Shown here: piece by piece, positions 45,945 through 52,665 of the stretch
Layout: each line of letters begins with the position of its first letter
Numbering within the stretch: position 1 is the stretch's first letter
Assembly (NCBI GenBank): GCA_041913905.1
Contig: JAYSEK010000006.1
Location: forward strand, 93,250-157,249
DNA: 64,000 nucleotides
From: Roseateles_B sp041913905
GTDB lineage: Bacteria; Pseudomonadota; Gammaproteobacteria; Burkholderiales; Burkholderiaceae_C
Direction of reading: 5' to 3'
Position numbers and translations under genes: made by a program
Notes under the pieces: generated by a model
What the model saw: the letters and a program-made list of their open reading frames with translations, nothing else
Databases searched by the model: none
Told to the model about the DNA's origin: nothing

Positions 45945-47462
45945 TCAGCGGCTGGTCGGCATCACAAACTCGGCGCCCTTGCCGATACTGGCCGGCCAGC
46001 GCTGCATCACGCTCTTTTGCTTGGTGTAGAAGCGCACGCCTTCCTCGCCGTAGGCGTGCATGTCGCCGAACAGGCTCTTCTTCCAGCCGCCGAAGCCGTG
46101 CCAGGCCATGGGCACGGGAATGGGCACGTTGATGCCCACCATGCCCACCTGGATGCGGCGCGCGAACTCGCGCGCCACGTTGCCGTCGCTGGTGAAGCAG
46201 GCGACGCCATTGCCGAACTCATGGGCGTTGACCAGCTCCACGGCGGTGGCGAAGTCGGGCACCCGCACACAGGCCAGCACCGGGCCGAAGATCTCTTCGC
46301 GGTAGATGCGCATCGAGGGTGTCACATGGTCAAACAGGGTGCCGCCGGTAAAGAAGCCGTCCTCATGGCCCGCCACCTTGAGCCCGCGACCGTCCACCAC
46401 CAGCTGAGCGCCTTCCGCCACGCCCAGGGCGATGTAGCCCTCGATGCGCTGGAGGGCCTCGCGGGTGACGATGGGGCCCATCTCGGCCGCCGGGTCCATG
46501 CCGTTGCGGATGGTCAGGGCGCGCGTGCGTTCGGCCAGCAGGGGCATGATGCGGTCGGCCACGTCGCCCACCAGCACCGCCACCGAGATGGCCATGCAGC
46601 GCTCGCCCGCCGAGCCGTAGGCCGCGCCGATGAGGGCGTCCACCGCCTGGTCGAGGTCGGCGTCGGGCATCACCACCATGTGGTTCTTGGCGCCGCCCAG
46701 GGCCTGCACGCGCTTGCCCTGCGAGGCACCGGTCTGGTAGATGTATTGGGCAATGGGCGTCGAACCGACGAAGCTCAGCGCCTTGACATCCGGATGGTGC
46801 AGCAGGGCGTCGACCACCGTCTTGTCGCCCTGCAGCACATTGAAGAGCCCGTCCGGCAGGCCGGCCTCCTTGAGCAACTCGCCCACGAGCAGGCTGGGGG
46901 ACGGGTCGCGCTCGCTGGGTTTGAGGATGAAGGCATTGCCGCAGGCCAGGGCCACCGGGGCCATCCACATGGGCACCATGAAGGGGAAGTTGAAGGGCGT
47001 GATGCCCGCCACCACGCCCAGGGGCTGGCGCAGGGTCCAGTTGTCGATGCCGGTGGAGACCTGCTCGGTGTAGTCGCCCTTGAGCAGCTGCGGGATGCCG
47101 CAGGCGAACTCGACGACGTCAATGCCGCGCGTGACCTCGCCCTGCGCATCGCTGAAGACCTTGCCGTGCTCGGCGGTGATCATGGCCGCCAGGGTGTCGC
47201 GGTGGCGGTTCAGCAGTTCCAGGAACTTGAACATCACCCGCGCACGCCGCAGCGGCGGGGTGTCCGCCCAGGCGGGAAAGGCGGCCTGCGCTGCAGCGAC
47301 GGCGTGCTGCACGTCCTCGGCCGTGCCCAGCTGCAACTGGCGGGCTACGGCGCCGGTGGCCGGGTTGTAGACCGGCTGGCGGCGGTCGCCGCTGGCGGCC
47401 ACGCGCTGGCCGGCGATGAAATGGCCCAGATCGCGGGTGTCGGTGTAGGCAGGGGTGCTCAT
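45945..47462 (-). CDS. mmsA: CoA-acylating methylmalonate-semialdehyde dehydrogenase
   Basis: A 505-residue aldehyde dehydrogenase that converts methylmalonate or malonate semialdehyde to propionyl- or acetyl-CoA, in valine, inositol and beta-alanine catabolism. The catalytic Cys is Cys289 in GSAGERCMA; other marks are ITPFNFPFMVPMWMAPVALACGNAFILKPSERDP, VGSTPIAQYIY and IYREEIFGPVL. The enzyme is diagnosed by FNFP and the GAKNH block. Upstream and divergent is a LysR gene with inverted repeats between, the usual control arrangement. mmsB is not adjacent. Confidence 0.95.
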   Translation of the reverse strand: MSTPAYTDTRDLGHFIAGQRVAASGDRRQPVYNPATGAVARQLQLGTAEDVQHAVAAAQAAFPAWADTPPLRRARVMFKFLELLNRHRDTLAAMITAEHGKVFSDAQGEVTRGIDVVEFACGIPQLLKGDYTEQVSTGIDNWTLRQPLGVVAGITPFNFPFMVPMWMAPVALACGNAFILKPSERDPSPSLLVGELLKEAGLPDGLFNVLQGDKTVVDALLHHPDVKALSFVGSTPIAQYIYQTGASQGKRVQALGGAKNHMVVMPDADLDQAVDALIGAAYGSAGERCMAISVAVLVGDVADRIMPLLAERTRALTIRNGMDPAAEMGPIVTREALQRIEGYIALGVAEGAQLVVDGRGLKVAGHEDGFFTGGTLFDHVTPSMRIYREEIFGPVLACVRVPDFATAVELVNAHEFGNGVACFTSDGNVAREFARRIQVGMVGINVPIPVPMAWHGFGGWKKSLFGDMHAYGEEGVRFYTKQKSVMQRWPASIGKGAEFVMPTSR

Positions 47463-47506
47463 GGGGGCTCGCTCCGGCAGAAGTCTTGGACAGGAATGCG
47501 GCCAGT

Positions 47507-47533
47507 CTAGGCAGCGCTGTCATGCCTGCCTAG
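47507..47533. promoter_or_regulatory. Inverted repeat CTAGGCAG-N11-CTGCCTAG
   Basis: Perfect 8-base arms between the divergent mmsA and LysR genes. It is a candidate control site or part of the mmsA leader; the binding protein is unknown. Confidence 0.5.
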
Positions 47534-47550
47534 CCCAATGGAGTGACTTC

Positions 47551-47572
47551 ATTGTTCAGTAATATGAACAAT
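47551..47572. promoter_or_regulatory. LysR-type box ATTGTTC-N8-GAACAAT
   Basis: Perfect 7-base arms, in which T and A are 11 bases apart (T-N11-A), as in LysR recognition boxes. It lies 25 bases before the LysR start and within the divergent mmsA-lysR region, so it is the likely autoregulatory site. Confidence 0.6.
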
Positions 47573-47596
47573 CGACGGCGACAAGGAGGTGACGTC

Positions 47597-48547
47597 ATGT
47601 CAGCGCAAAATCCCGCCCCGCGCCCACCGTCCCGGGAAGAGCAGCATTGGGTGCAGCTCCAGGCCCTGGTGGCCGTGGCCCGGCTGGGCAGCTTCACGCA
47701 GGCAGCACAGCGCCTGGGGCTGTCCAAGGCGGCGGTAAGCCAGCGCATCGCCGAACTGGAGCGCCATCTGGGCCAGCAGCTGGTCCAGCGCAGCACGCGC
47801 TCGGTGCGGCTCAGCGAGGCCGGGCGGCATCTGGTCGACCAGGCCGAGCCTGGCCTGCAACTGCTCAGCCGCAGCCTCAGCGAGGCCCGTGAAGCCGCCG
47901 GCACGCCGCGCGGGCTGTTGCGCGTGACGGCCCCGGTGGCCCTGGGGCGCCAGCACATTGCGCCGGCCTTGCCGTCCTTCTTCGAGCGCTATCCGGAGAT
48001 CCGCATCGAGCTGGACCTGTCGGATCGCCTGGCCGCGCTGGCCCAGGAAGGCTTCGACCTGGCGATCCGCCACACCAGCCGGCCGCCGGACACCCATGTG
48101 GCCTTCAAGCTCTGTGCCTCGCAGGCCTTGCTGGTCGGCAGTCCGGTCTATCTGGCGCAGGCCGGGCGGCCTCAGCACCCGGCCGAGCTGGCAGCGCATG
48201 CCTGCCTGCCCTATCTGCGTCCGGGGCCCGCACAGTGGTTTTTCGCCCGGGGCAAGGGGGAAACCGTGGAGCGCGTGCGCGTGCCGGTGCAGGGGCCGCT
48301 GCGCGCCGGCAACAGCGAGGTTCTGCGCGAAGCGGCGCTTGCCGGCCTGGGCCTGGCCCTGCTGCCGGACTTCAGCGCGCGCGCCGCCCTGAAGCAGGGC
48401 CTGCTGGAGACGGTGCTGCCGGGCTGGCGGCCGGTGGACTTCTTCGGCGATGCCATCTACGCCATCCACCCCTGGAGCGGCCACACGCCCCAGCCGGTGC
48501 GGCTGCTGGTCGAGCACCTGCGCGCTCTATTGCAGGAGGGCTTCTGA
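47597..48547 (+). CDS. LysR-family regulator, probable mmsA activator
   Basis: A 316-residue protein preceded by AAGGAGGTGACGTC, one of the best ribosome sites here; this fixes the start. N-terminal helix-turn-helix (VQLQALVAVARLGSFTQAAQRLGLSKAAVSQRIAELERHLGQQLVQRSTRSVRLSEAG), then the inducer-binding domain (LLRVTAPVALGRQHIAPALPSFFERYPEIRIELDLSDR, DLAIRHTSRPPD, LREAALAGLGLALLPDF). The architecture matches the CrgA/DsdC-like branch of LysR. Its divergent position to mmsA suggests it controls that gene. Confidence 0.92.
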   Translation: MSAQNPAPRPPSREEQHWVQLQALVAVARLGSFTQAAQRLGLSKAAVSQRIAELERHLGQQLVQRSTRSVRLSEAGRHLVDQAEPGLQLLSRSLSEAREAAGTPRGLLRVTAPVALGRQHIAPALPSFFERYPEIRIELDLSDRLAALAQEGFDLAIRHTSRPPDTHVAFKLCASQALLVGSPVYLAQAGRPQHPAELAAHACLPYLRPGPAQWFFARGKGETVERVRVPVQGPLRAGNSEVLREAALAGLGLALLPDFSARAALKQGLLETVLPGWRPVDFFGDAIYAIHPWSGHTPQPVRLLVEHLRALLQEGF

Positions 48548-48562
48548 ACCGTCAGCCCCGGC

Positions 48563-50710
48563 TCAGGGCTTGTAGCCCGGCAGCTCCAGCACGTAGACGT
48601 CGACCACTGCACCGGGATCGCGCTTGTCACCCCAGGAACTCGAGAAGAGGATGCGCGTGCCGCTGGGGCTGAGCACGGGGTGGGGCTCTGCCCAGTAGCT
48701 GTCCGAGAGGCTTCGATGGTGGCCAACCCGGCAAATGGCCTGGGCGGGATTGGTGGCCGGATCGGTGTCGACGAACAGCAGCTCGGTGTCCAGCAGGCTG
48801 TCTCCCTTGCGGTCATCCTTGACCGACACGGCCACCAGTCCCGTCCGATGGAAGGCCGTGGCACCCACGTGAGTGCCGCTGGGTGGGTAGGGATAGCCGC
48901 GACTTGGGCCGACCAGGACCTTGGCCTGGCCCGTCTGCAGGTTGTGCTGCACCAGGGTTCCGATGCCGCTGCCGCCGGGACCGGTGTCGAAGGCCACGGT
49001 GTTCCATGTGTCCTCCCCGCTGGACAGCAGGCTCAGGGCGCCGTGCTCATTGGCACTGGCCATGTCCAGGGTGCGCAGCAGCTTCATGTCCGCATCACGC
49101 ACGGTGGCCGAACGGTCGCTGCGGTTGCCGTCGTTCTGGTTGAGAAAGAAGAGCTGGCCGCTGGGGGCGGCCTGCGGGGCGCCATAGTCCAGGTTCTGTC
49201 CATTCAACAGCGTACCTACGCGGTCGGTGGACTGGTCATAGCTGAACAGGGCGCCGTCCGGCGTGCAGGCGAAGCCGAACTTCTGCGAATTCCAGGAATT
49301 GAAGAGCGGGTCGCTGCCGCCATGCAGCTCCTTGCTGCCGCACTGGGCCCGGAAATCGTGCAGCAGCTGCGCCTGCCGGGTGCTCACGCGGTAGCGATAG
49401 AGGCGGTTCTCGCTTCGATTGGCGTAATACAGCAGGTCCGGATCCTGGGTGTCCCAGTAGAGCTGCTCCAGGTCCACGGGCGCGATGTCATCAAGCTTGC
49501 GGATGAACTGATAGCGCTTGCCGTCCCACAGCTCGTGGACGGCAGGCCCGCCGTCCGTGCGGTAGAGAACCATCAGGCTTTCGTCGGCATTCCAGGCCGA
49601 TACCGTGGAGTACAGCGTCTTGAGCACGCGATGGCTGCCGCGGCCGTCGCTCGCCACTTGGCTGACTCGGCGCAGGGTGGTGCCGAACTGCAGGTCGGTG
49701 AAGGCCTGGCCGGGTGCCAGCGCAGGGAAGCTGCTGCCCAGCCGGTAGACCTGCCGATCGCTCTTGAGGCCCTGCGCCGCACAGACATCCACGCTGGGAC
49801 TGACGGGCACGAAGAGAGCCCCGACCTGGCGCGCCCGGCTGCCATCGACGATGCAGGTGCTGGCCGCGCCGCTGCAGTCACCGCGCCAGCCGGCGAAGCG
49901 GAATTGCTCGTTGAAGGCCTGGGCGGTGAGCGTCACCAGGCGGCTTGGCAGCCGAGCGGCGCAGCGACTGCCGCCGCTGGCGAGGGCGGCCGGCACGCTG
50001 CCGCAAGCCAGGGAGCCCTCGTCGCTGCGCACATGCCCCGCACCCGAGACGCTGAGACGCATTGGCGCACCACTCAGGCCCTCTTGCACGAAGCGCGCCT
50101 GAACCTGCTGGGCCTGGCTCAGGGTCAGGGTGCAACTGGGGCTGGCGGCGCAGCTGGCCGCCGCAGCGCTCCAGCCGTCGAAGCGCCAACCCTGCGCGGC
50201 GCTGGCCACCAGCTGAACCTGGCTTCCCTGGGTGAACGAGGCCTGGCATTGGCTGCCGCAGGCAATGCCTGCTGGTGTGCTGCTGACGCTGCCCTGGCCG
50301 TTCAGCACCACGGACAGGGTCACGCGCGACGCGGGCTGATAGCTTGCCACCAGGCTGAGCGTGCCCACGTTGCCGGCCGCGTCCCGGGCCGTGAGGGTGA
50401 TGCGGTTGTCGCCCTTCTTGAGCAGCAGTCCGTCCACGCGCCATTGCGGAGCGCGCCGATCGCCGCTCAGGACGGCCTGGCCGGAACCGCCGCGCTCATT
50501 GCGCCAGTTCACGCGGCTCACACGCACATTGTCCTGGGCCTGCCCCTGCAGGCTCAGGCGCTGCTCCGCGCCGCCGCCGGTCTGTTGCAGCAGCTGCAGG
50601 GTCGGAGCCTGGGTGTCGGCAGCCCATGCAGGCAGCAATGCAGTGCCCAAAATTGCGGCAACGAAGGGCCGGCAAAGGGCCCGGCTGGTGGTTGTCATGT
50701 CATGGCTCAT
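48563..50710 (-). CDS. Secreted protein with bacterial repeats and a C-terminal propeller
   Basis: A 715-residue protein. The ATG at 50708-50710 follows GGGAG and gives a signal peptide (cleavage near AWA-AD). An Ig-like/cadherin-type domain (DTQAPTLQLLQQTGGG, NRITLTARDAAGN) is followed by two bacterial repeat units resembling the InlB B-repeat (GWRFDGWSAAAASC, FRFAGWRGDCSG), both with a Cys pair. The remaining 420 residues have repeated short strands like a beta-propeller (LLYYANRSENRLYRYRVSTRQAQLL, DGALFSYDQSTDRVGTLLNGQN, PVLSPSGTRILFSSSW). Extracellular; no catalytic motif. An upstream structured leader ending in a terminator may control it. Confidence 0.78.
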   Translation of the reverse strand: MSHDMTTTSRALCRPFVAAILGTALLPAWAADTQAPTLQLLQQTGGGAEQRLSLQGQAQDNVRVSRVNWRNERGGSGQAVLSGDRRAPQWRVDGLLLKKGDNRITLTARDAAGNVGTLSLVASYQPASRVTLSVVLNGQGSVSSTPAGIACGSQCQASFTQGSQVQLVASAAQGWRFDGWSAAAASCAASPSCTLTLSQAQQVQARFVQEGLSGAPMRLSVSGAGHVRSDEGSLACGSVPAALASGGSRCAARLPSRLVTLTAQAFNEQFRFAGWRGDCSGAASTCIVDGSRARQVGALFVPVSPSVDVCAAQGLKSDRQVYRLGSSFPALAPGQAFTDLQFGTTLRRVSQVASDGRGSHRVLKTLYSTVSAWNADESLMVLYRTDGGPAVHELWDGKRYQFIRKLDDIAPVDLEQLYWDTQDPDLLYYANRSENRLYRYRVSTRQAQLLHDFRAQCGSKELHGGSDPLFNSWNSQKFGFACTPDGALFSYDQSTDRVGTLLNGQNLDYGAPQAAPSGQLFFLNQNDGNRSDRSATVRDADMKLLRTLDMASANEHGALSLLSSGEDTWNTVAFDTGPGGSGIGTLVQHNLQTGQAKVLVGPSRGYPYPPSGTHVGATAFHRTGLVAVSVKDDRKGDSLLDTELLFVDTDPATNPAQAICRVGHHRSLSDSYWAEPHPVLSPSGTRILFSSSWGDKRDPGAVVDVYVLELPGYKP

Positions 50711-50816
50711 CGCGCGGCTCCCGCAGGCTGGGTAAAGCGCCATCTTCAACAGTGAGCCCGGTCGGCACAAGGCGGGATTGGTAAGCGGTCGTGAACGCCA
50801 CCGGTTGGCCAAGCAC

Positions 50817-50849
50817 AAAAAAACGCCCAAGCACTTGCGTGCTCGGGCG
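50817..50849 (-). terminator. Strong terminator on the minus strand
   Basis: Read on the minus strand: an 11-bp stem with one mismatch (CGCCCGAGCAC / GTGCTTGGGCG, loop GCAA) followed by seven T. It lies about 107 bases upstream of the secreted-protein start, so it can serve either as the end of the flavin-reductase transcript or as a riboswitch-like attenuator. Confidence 0.85.
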
Positions 50850-50965
50850 GATAAGTCCTTGGGTAAGGACGTCGTTGGGATCCGTGCTGGCCGCGAGGCC
50901 GGCATGCGTGCAACTCTAGGTTTGCCCCGGCGTGCTCGCTATCCCTACTTGGTGGGATGAGCCGC
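50850..50965 (-). ncRNA. Candidate structured leader RNA with c-di-GMP-I-like boxes
   Basis: On the minus strand this region has several possible stems (ATCCC/GGGAT, GGCC/GGCC, GTCCTT/AAGGAC) before the terminator. It contains GGGGCAAACC and, 9 bases on, ACGCATGCC, similar to two conserved boxes of c-di-GMP-I (GEMM) riboswitches (GGGCAAACC, GGACGCAAAGCC). The usual GNRA loop hairpin between them is missing or very short, so the family call is uncertain. Confidence 0.3.
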
Positions 50966-50985
50966 CTCATTGGCAAGCAGATGTT

Positions 50986-51558
50986 TCAAACCCCCTCAAA
51001 CCAGCGGGCGGCCTGGGCCAGGGCCGCTTCGTCCGAGCGAATGGCTTCCGGTGCTCCGCCCTTGCCCCAGAGCGCTCCCATCCATTGCATGCCCAGGAAT
51101 TCGGCGCACAGCCGGGTGCTGTCCATCATGGGCTGCGCCTTGGCACGGTCGCCGCTCGTGGTGATGAGCCAGAGGCGTCGGCCGGCCATGCGGGCCTTGA
51201 AGTCCAGGCCGGGCACGCGCATCCAGGCGCTGAAATGGTCCAGGTAGAGCTTCACGGAGGCCGGAAGGCTGTACCAGTAGACCGGTGCGACCAGCACCAG
51301 GTCCGTGGCAGCCAGGGTGGCGTCCAGCAGGATGCGGCCGGCGCCTTCGGGCATGGGGTAGCTGCCGATGTCGTGCCGATGGTCGACGAAAGGCGGCAGC
51401 GCATGGTCCGCCAGTCGCAGCCAGTGCTGCTGCACCTCGGCCGGCAGCGGGGCAGCGGCGGCGCGCGCCAGGGTTTCGGTATTGCCGGTGACACCCGACA
51501 CGCGGGTGCTGGCGTTGAGGAACAGGAAGCGGCGGGACGGGAGGCTGGTGTCGCTCAT
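50986..51558 (-). CDS. NAD(P)H-dependent FMN reductase/flavodoxin-like oxidoreductase
   Basis: A 190-residue flavoprotein of the NADPH-dependent FMN reductase fold: FLFLNASTRVSGVTGNTETLARAAA (the phosphate-binding loop), LRLADHALPPFVDHRHD, TDLVLVAPVYWYSLPASVKLYLDHFSAW, and MAGRRLWLITTSGD. Similar proteins reduce quinones, azo dyes or free flavins. The start MSDTSLPS is preferred since upstream extension is low-complexity. A terminator lies 137 bases beyond the stop. Divergent from the first UPF0149 gene. Confidence 0.87.
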   Translation of the reverse strand: MSDTSLPSRRFLFLNASTRVSGVTGNTETLARAAAAPLPAEVQQHWLRLADHALPPFVDHRHDIGSYPMPEGAGRILLDATLAATDLVLVAPVYWYSLPASVKLYLDHFSAWMRVPGLDFKARMAGRRLWLITTSGDRAKAQPMMDSTRLCAEFLGMQWMGALWGKGGAPEAIRSDEAALAQAARWFEGV

Positions 51559-51701
51559 GCGTTGATGCGGGAGAGTGGGCGTGATGTCGCGCGCGGGGCG
51601 CGGTTGCCGCGCCATTTTGCGGTGCGCCAAGCCCTGCTGCTTGGACGCAGGGCATTGCCCTTTGCCCCTTTTCGTGTGGTTGTGCGCCGGATAATGCGCG
51701 C

Positions 51702-52601
51702 ATGAGCACCTCCAAGCCCCGCAAGCCTTCCTTGTCGTCCCGTCCAGCCGCGGCGGCGGGCAGCCAACGATCGCGGCGCCCGGGCAGCACGGCAGGCCCG
51801 GCGGCAGCGGGGGCGCGCAGCGCTGCGCGCAAGCCGGATCTTGTGCCGAATCCTGCCCCGAATCCTGCCCCGAATCCTGCCGCCTCTGCACCCAAGAATC
51901 CCGCCGAGGCGCAGCGCATGCCGGCTGACCAGCCCCTGTCCGAGCAGGACATGGAGCGACTGCAGGATCTGCTGGATGCGCTGCCTGCACCGCTGGAGCC
52001 CTTGGACATCAGCATGCTGGACGGCTATCTGGTGGGCGTGCTGCTGCAGCCGCAGCCGGTGCCCTTCGTCGACTGGGCCCCTTGTGTGCTGGACCCCGAT
52101 GGCCGCCAGCCGCCGCGCGGCTTCGATGGCGAAGAGCTGTTCACGCTGGTCCGGCGCAGGTATCGCGAGCTCAATGCCGCCATCGCCGAGCGCCAGTGGT
52201 TCGACCCCTGGGTCTTCGAACTCGACGAGGACGCCGAGCCGTCCGAGGTGGTCTACGCCTGGGTGGCCGGCTTTGCGCTGGCCACCGAGCTGTTTCCGGC
52301 ACTGATGCAGGAAGATGCGCGCGAGCTGCTGGAGCCTTTGGCGCAGCTCTACATGCATCTGGATCCGGACGACCTGGAAGACGCGGACGAACTGCTGGAG
52401 GAGATCGAATCTCTGGAGCCGCCCACGGATGTGGCCGAAGCGGTGGAGTGCCTGGTGCGCGCCAGCCTGCTGCTGGCCGACGTGACGCGACCCCTCAAGA
52501 GCACGCAGCCGGCCAGGCGCCCGCCCGGCCCGCGCAGGCCGGGGCCGGGTGGCGGCCCGGGCGGTCAGGGGGGGCGCGGGGGCCCGTCGCGCCGGCACTG
52601 A
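51702..52601 (+). CDS. UPF0149 (YecA/YgfB-type) protein with basic Pro/Gly tails
   Basis: A 299-residue protein. The UPF0149 core is at about residues 80-250 (MERLQDLLDALPAPLEPLDISMLDGYLVGVLLQPQPVPFVDWAP, VVYAWVAGFALATELFP, ADELLEEIESL). Its N-terminal 75 residues are Ser/Arg/Ala-rich with PNPAPNPAPNPA from a 12-base tandem repeat, and the C-terminal 30 residues are Gly/Arg/Pro-rich (PGPRRPGPGG...GGRGG), both probably disordered and perhaps RNA-binding. Unlike the second UPF0149 gene (61796-62551) it lacks a SEC-C zinc motif. The family is of unknown function. The start is at 51702; the true start may be internal. Confidence 0.82.
   Translation: MSTSKPRKPSLSSRPAAAAGSQRSRRPGSTAGPAAAGARSAARKPDLVPNPAPNPAPNPAASAPKNPAEAQRMPADQPLSEQDMERLQDLLDALPAPLEPLDISMLDGYLVGVLLQPQPVPFVDWAPCVLDPDGRQPPRGFDGEELFTLVRRRYRELNAAIAERQWFDPWVFELDEDAEPSEVVYAWVAGFALATELFPALMQEDARELLEPLAQLYMHLDPDDLEDADELLEEIESLEPPTDVAEAVECLVRASLLLADVTRPLKSTQPARRPPGPRRPGPGGGPGGQGGRGGPSRRH
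51846..51881 (+). repeat. 12-base tandem repeat, three copies
   Basis: CCGAATCCTGCC occurs three times head to tail (51846, 51858, 51870) inside the UPF0149 gene and encodes the Pro-Asn-Pro-Ala repeat. In-frame, so length changes alter only the linker; a possible site of slippage. Confidence 0.9.
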
Positions 52602-52665
52602 GTCGTGGCTACGGGGCGCGCAGCCTGCCCCTGCCCCGCCCCGAACAGCGGTGGCTTTGTGGTGA

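Noticed and set aside
50778..50960. Small plus-strand frame of 60 codons
   Set aside because: It runs through the terminator hairpin and has no ribosome site.
50850..50965. A confident c-di-GMP-I riboswitch
   Set aside because: The two boxes match but the hairpin with GNRA loop between them is not there, so only a low-confidence entry is kept.
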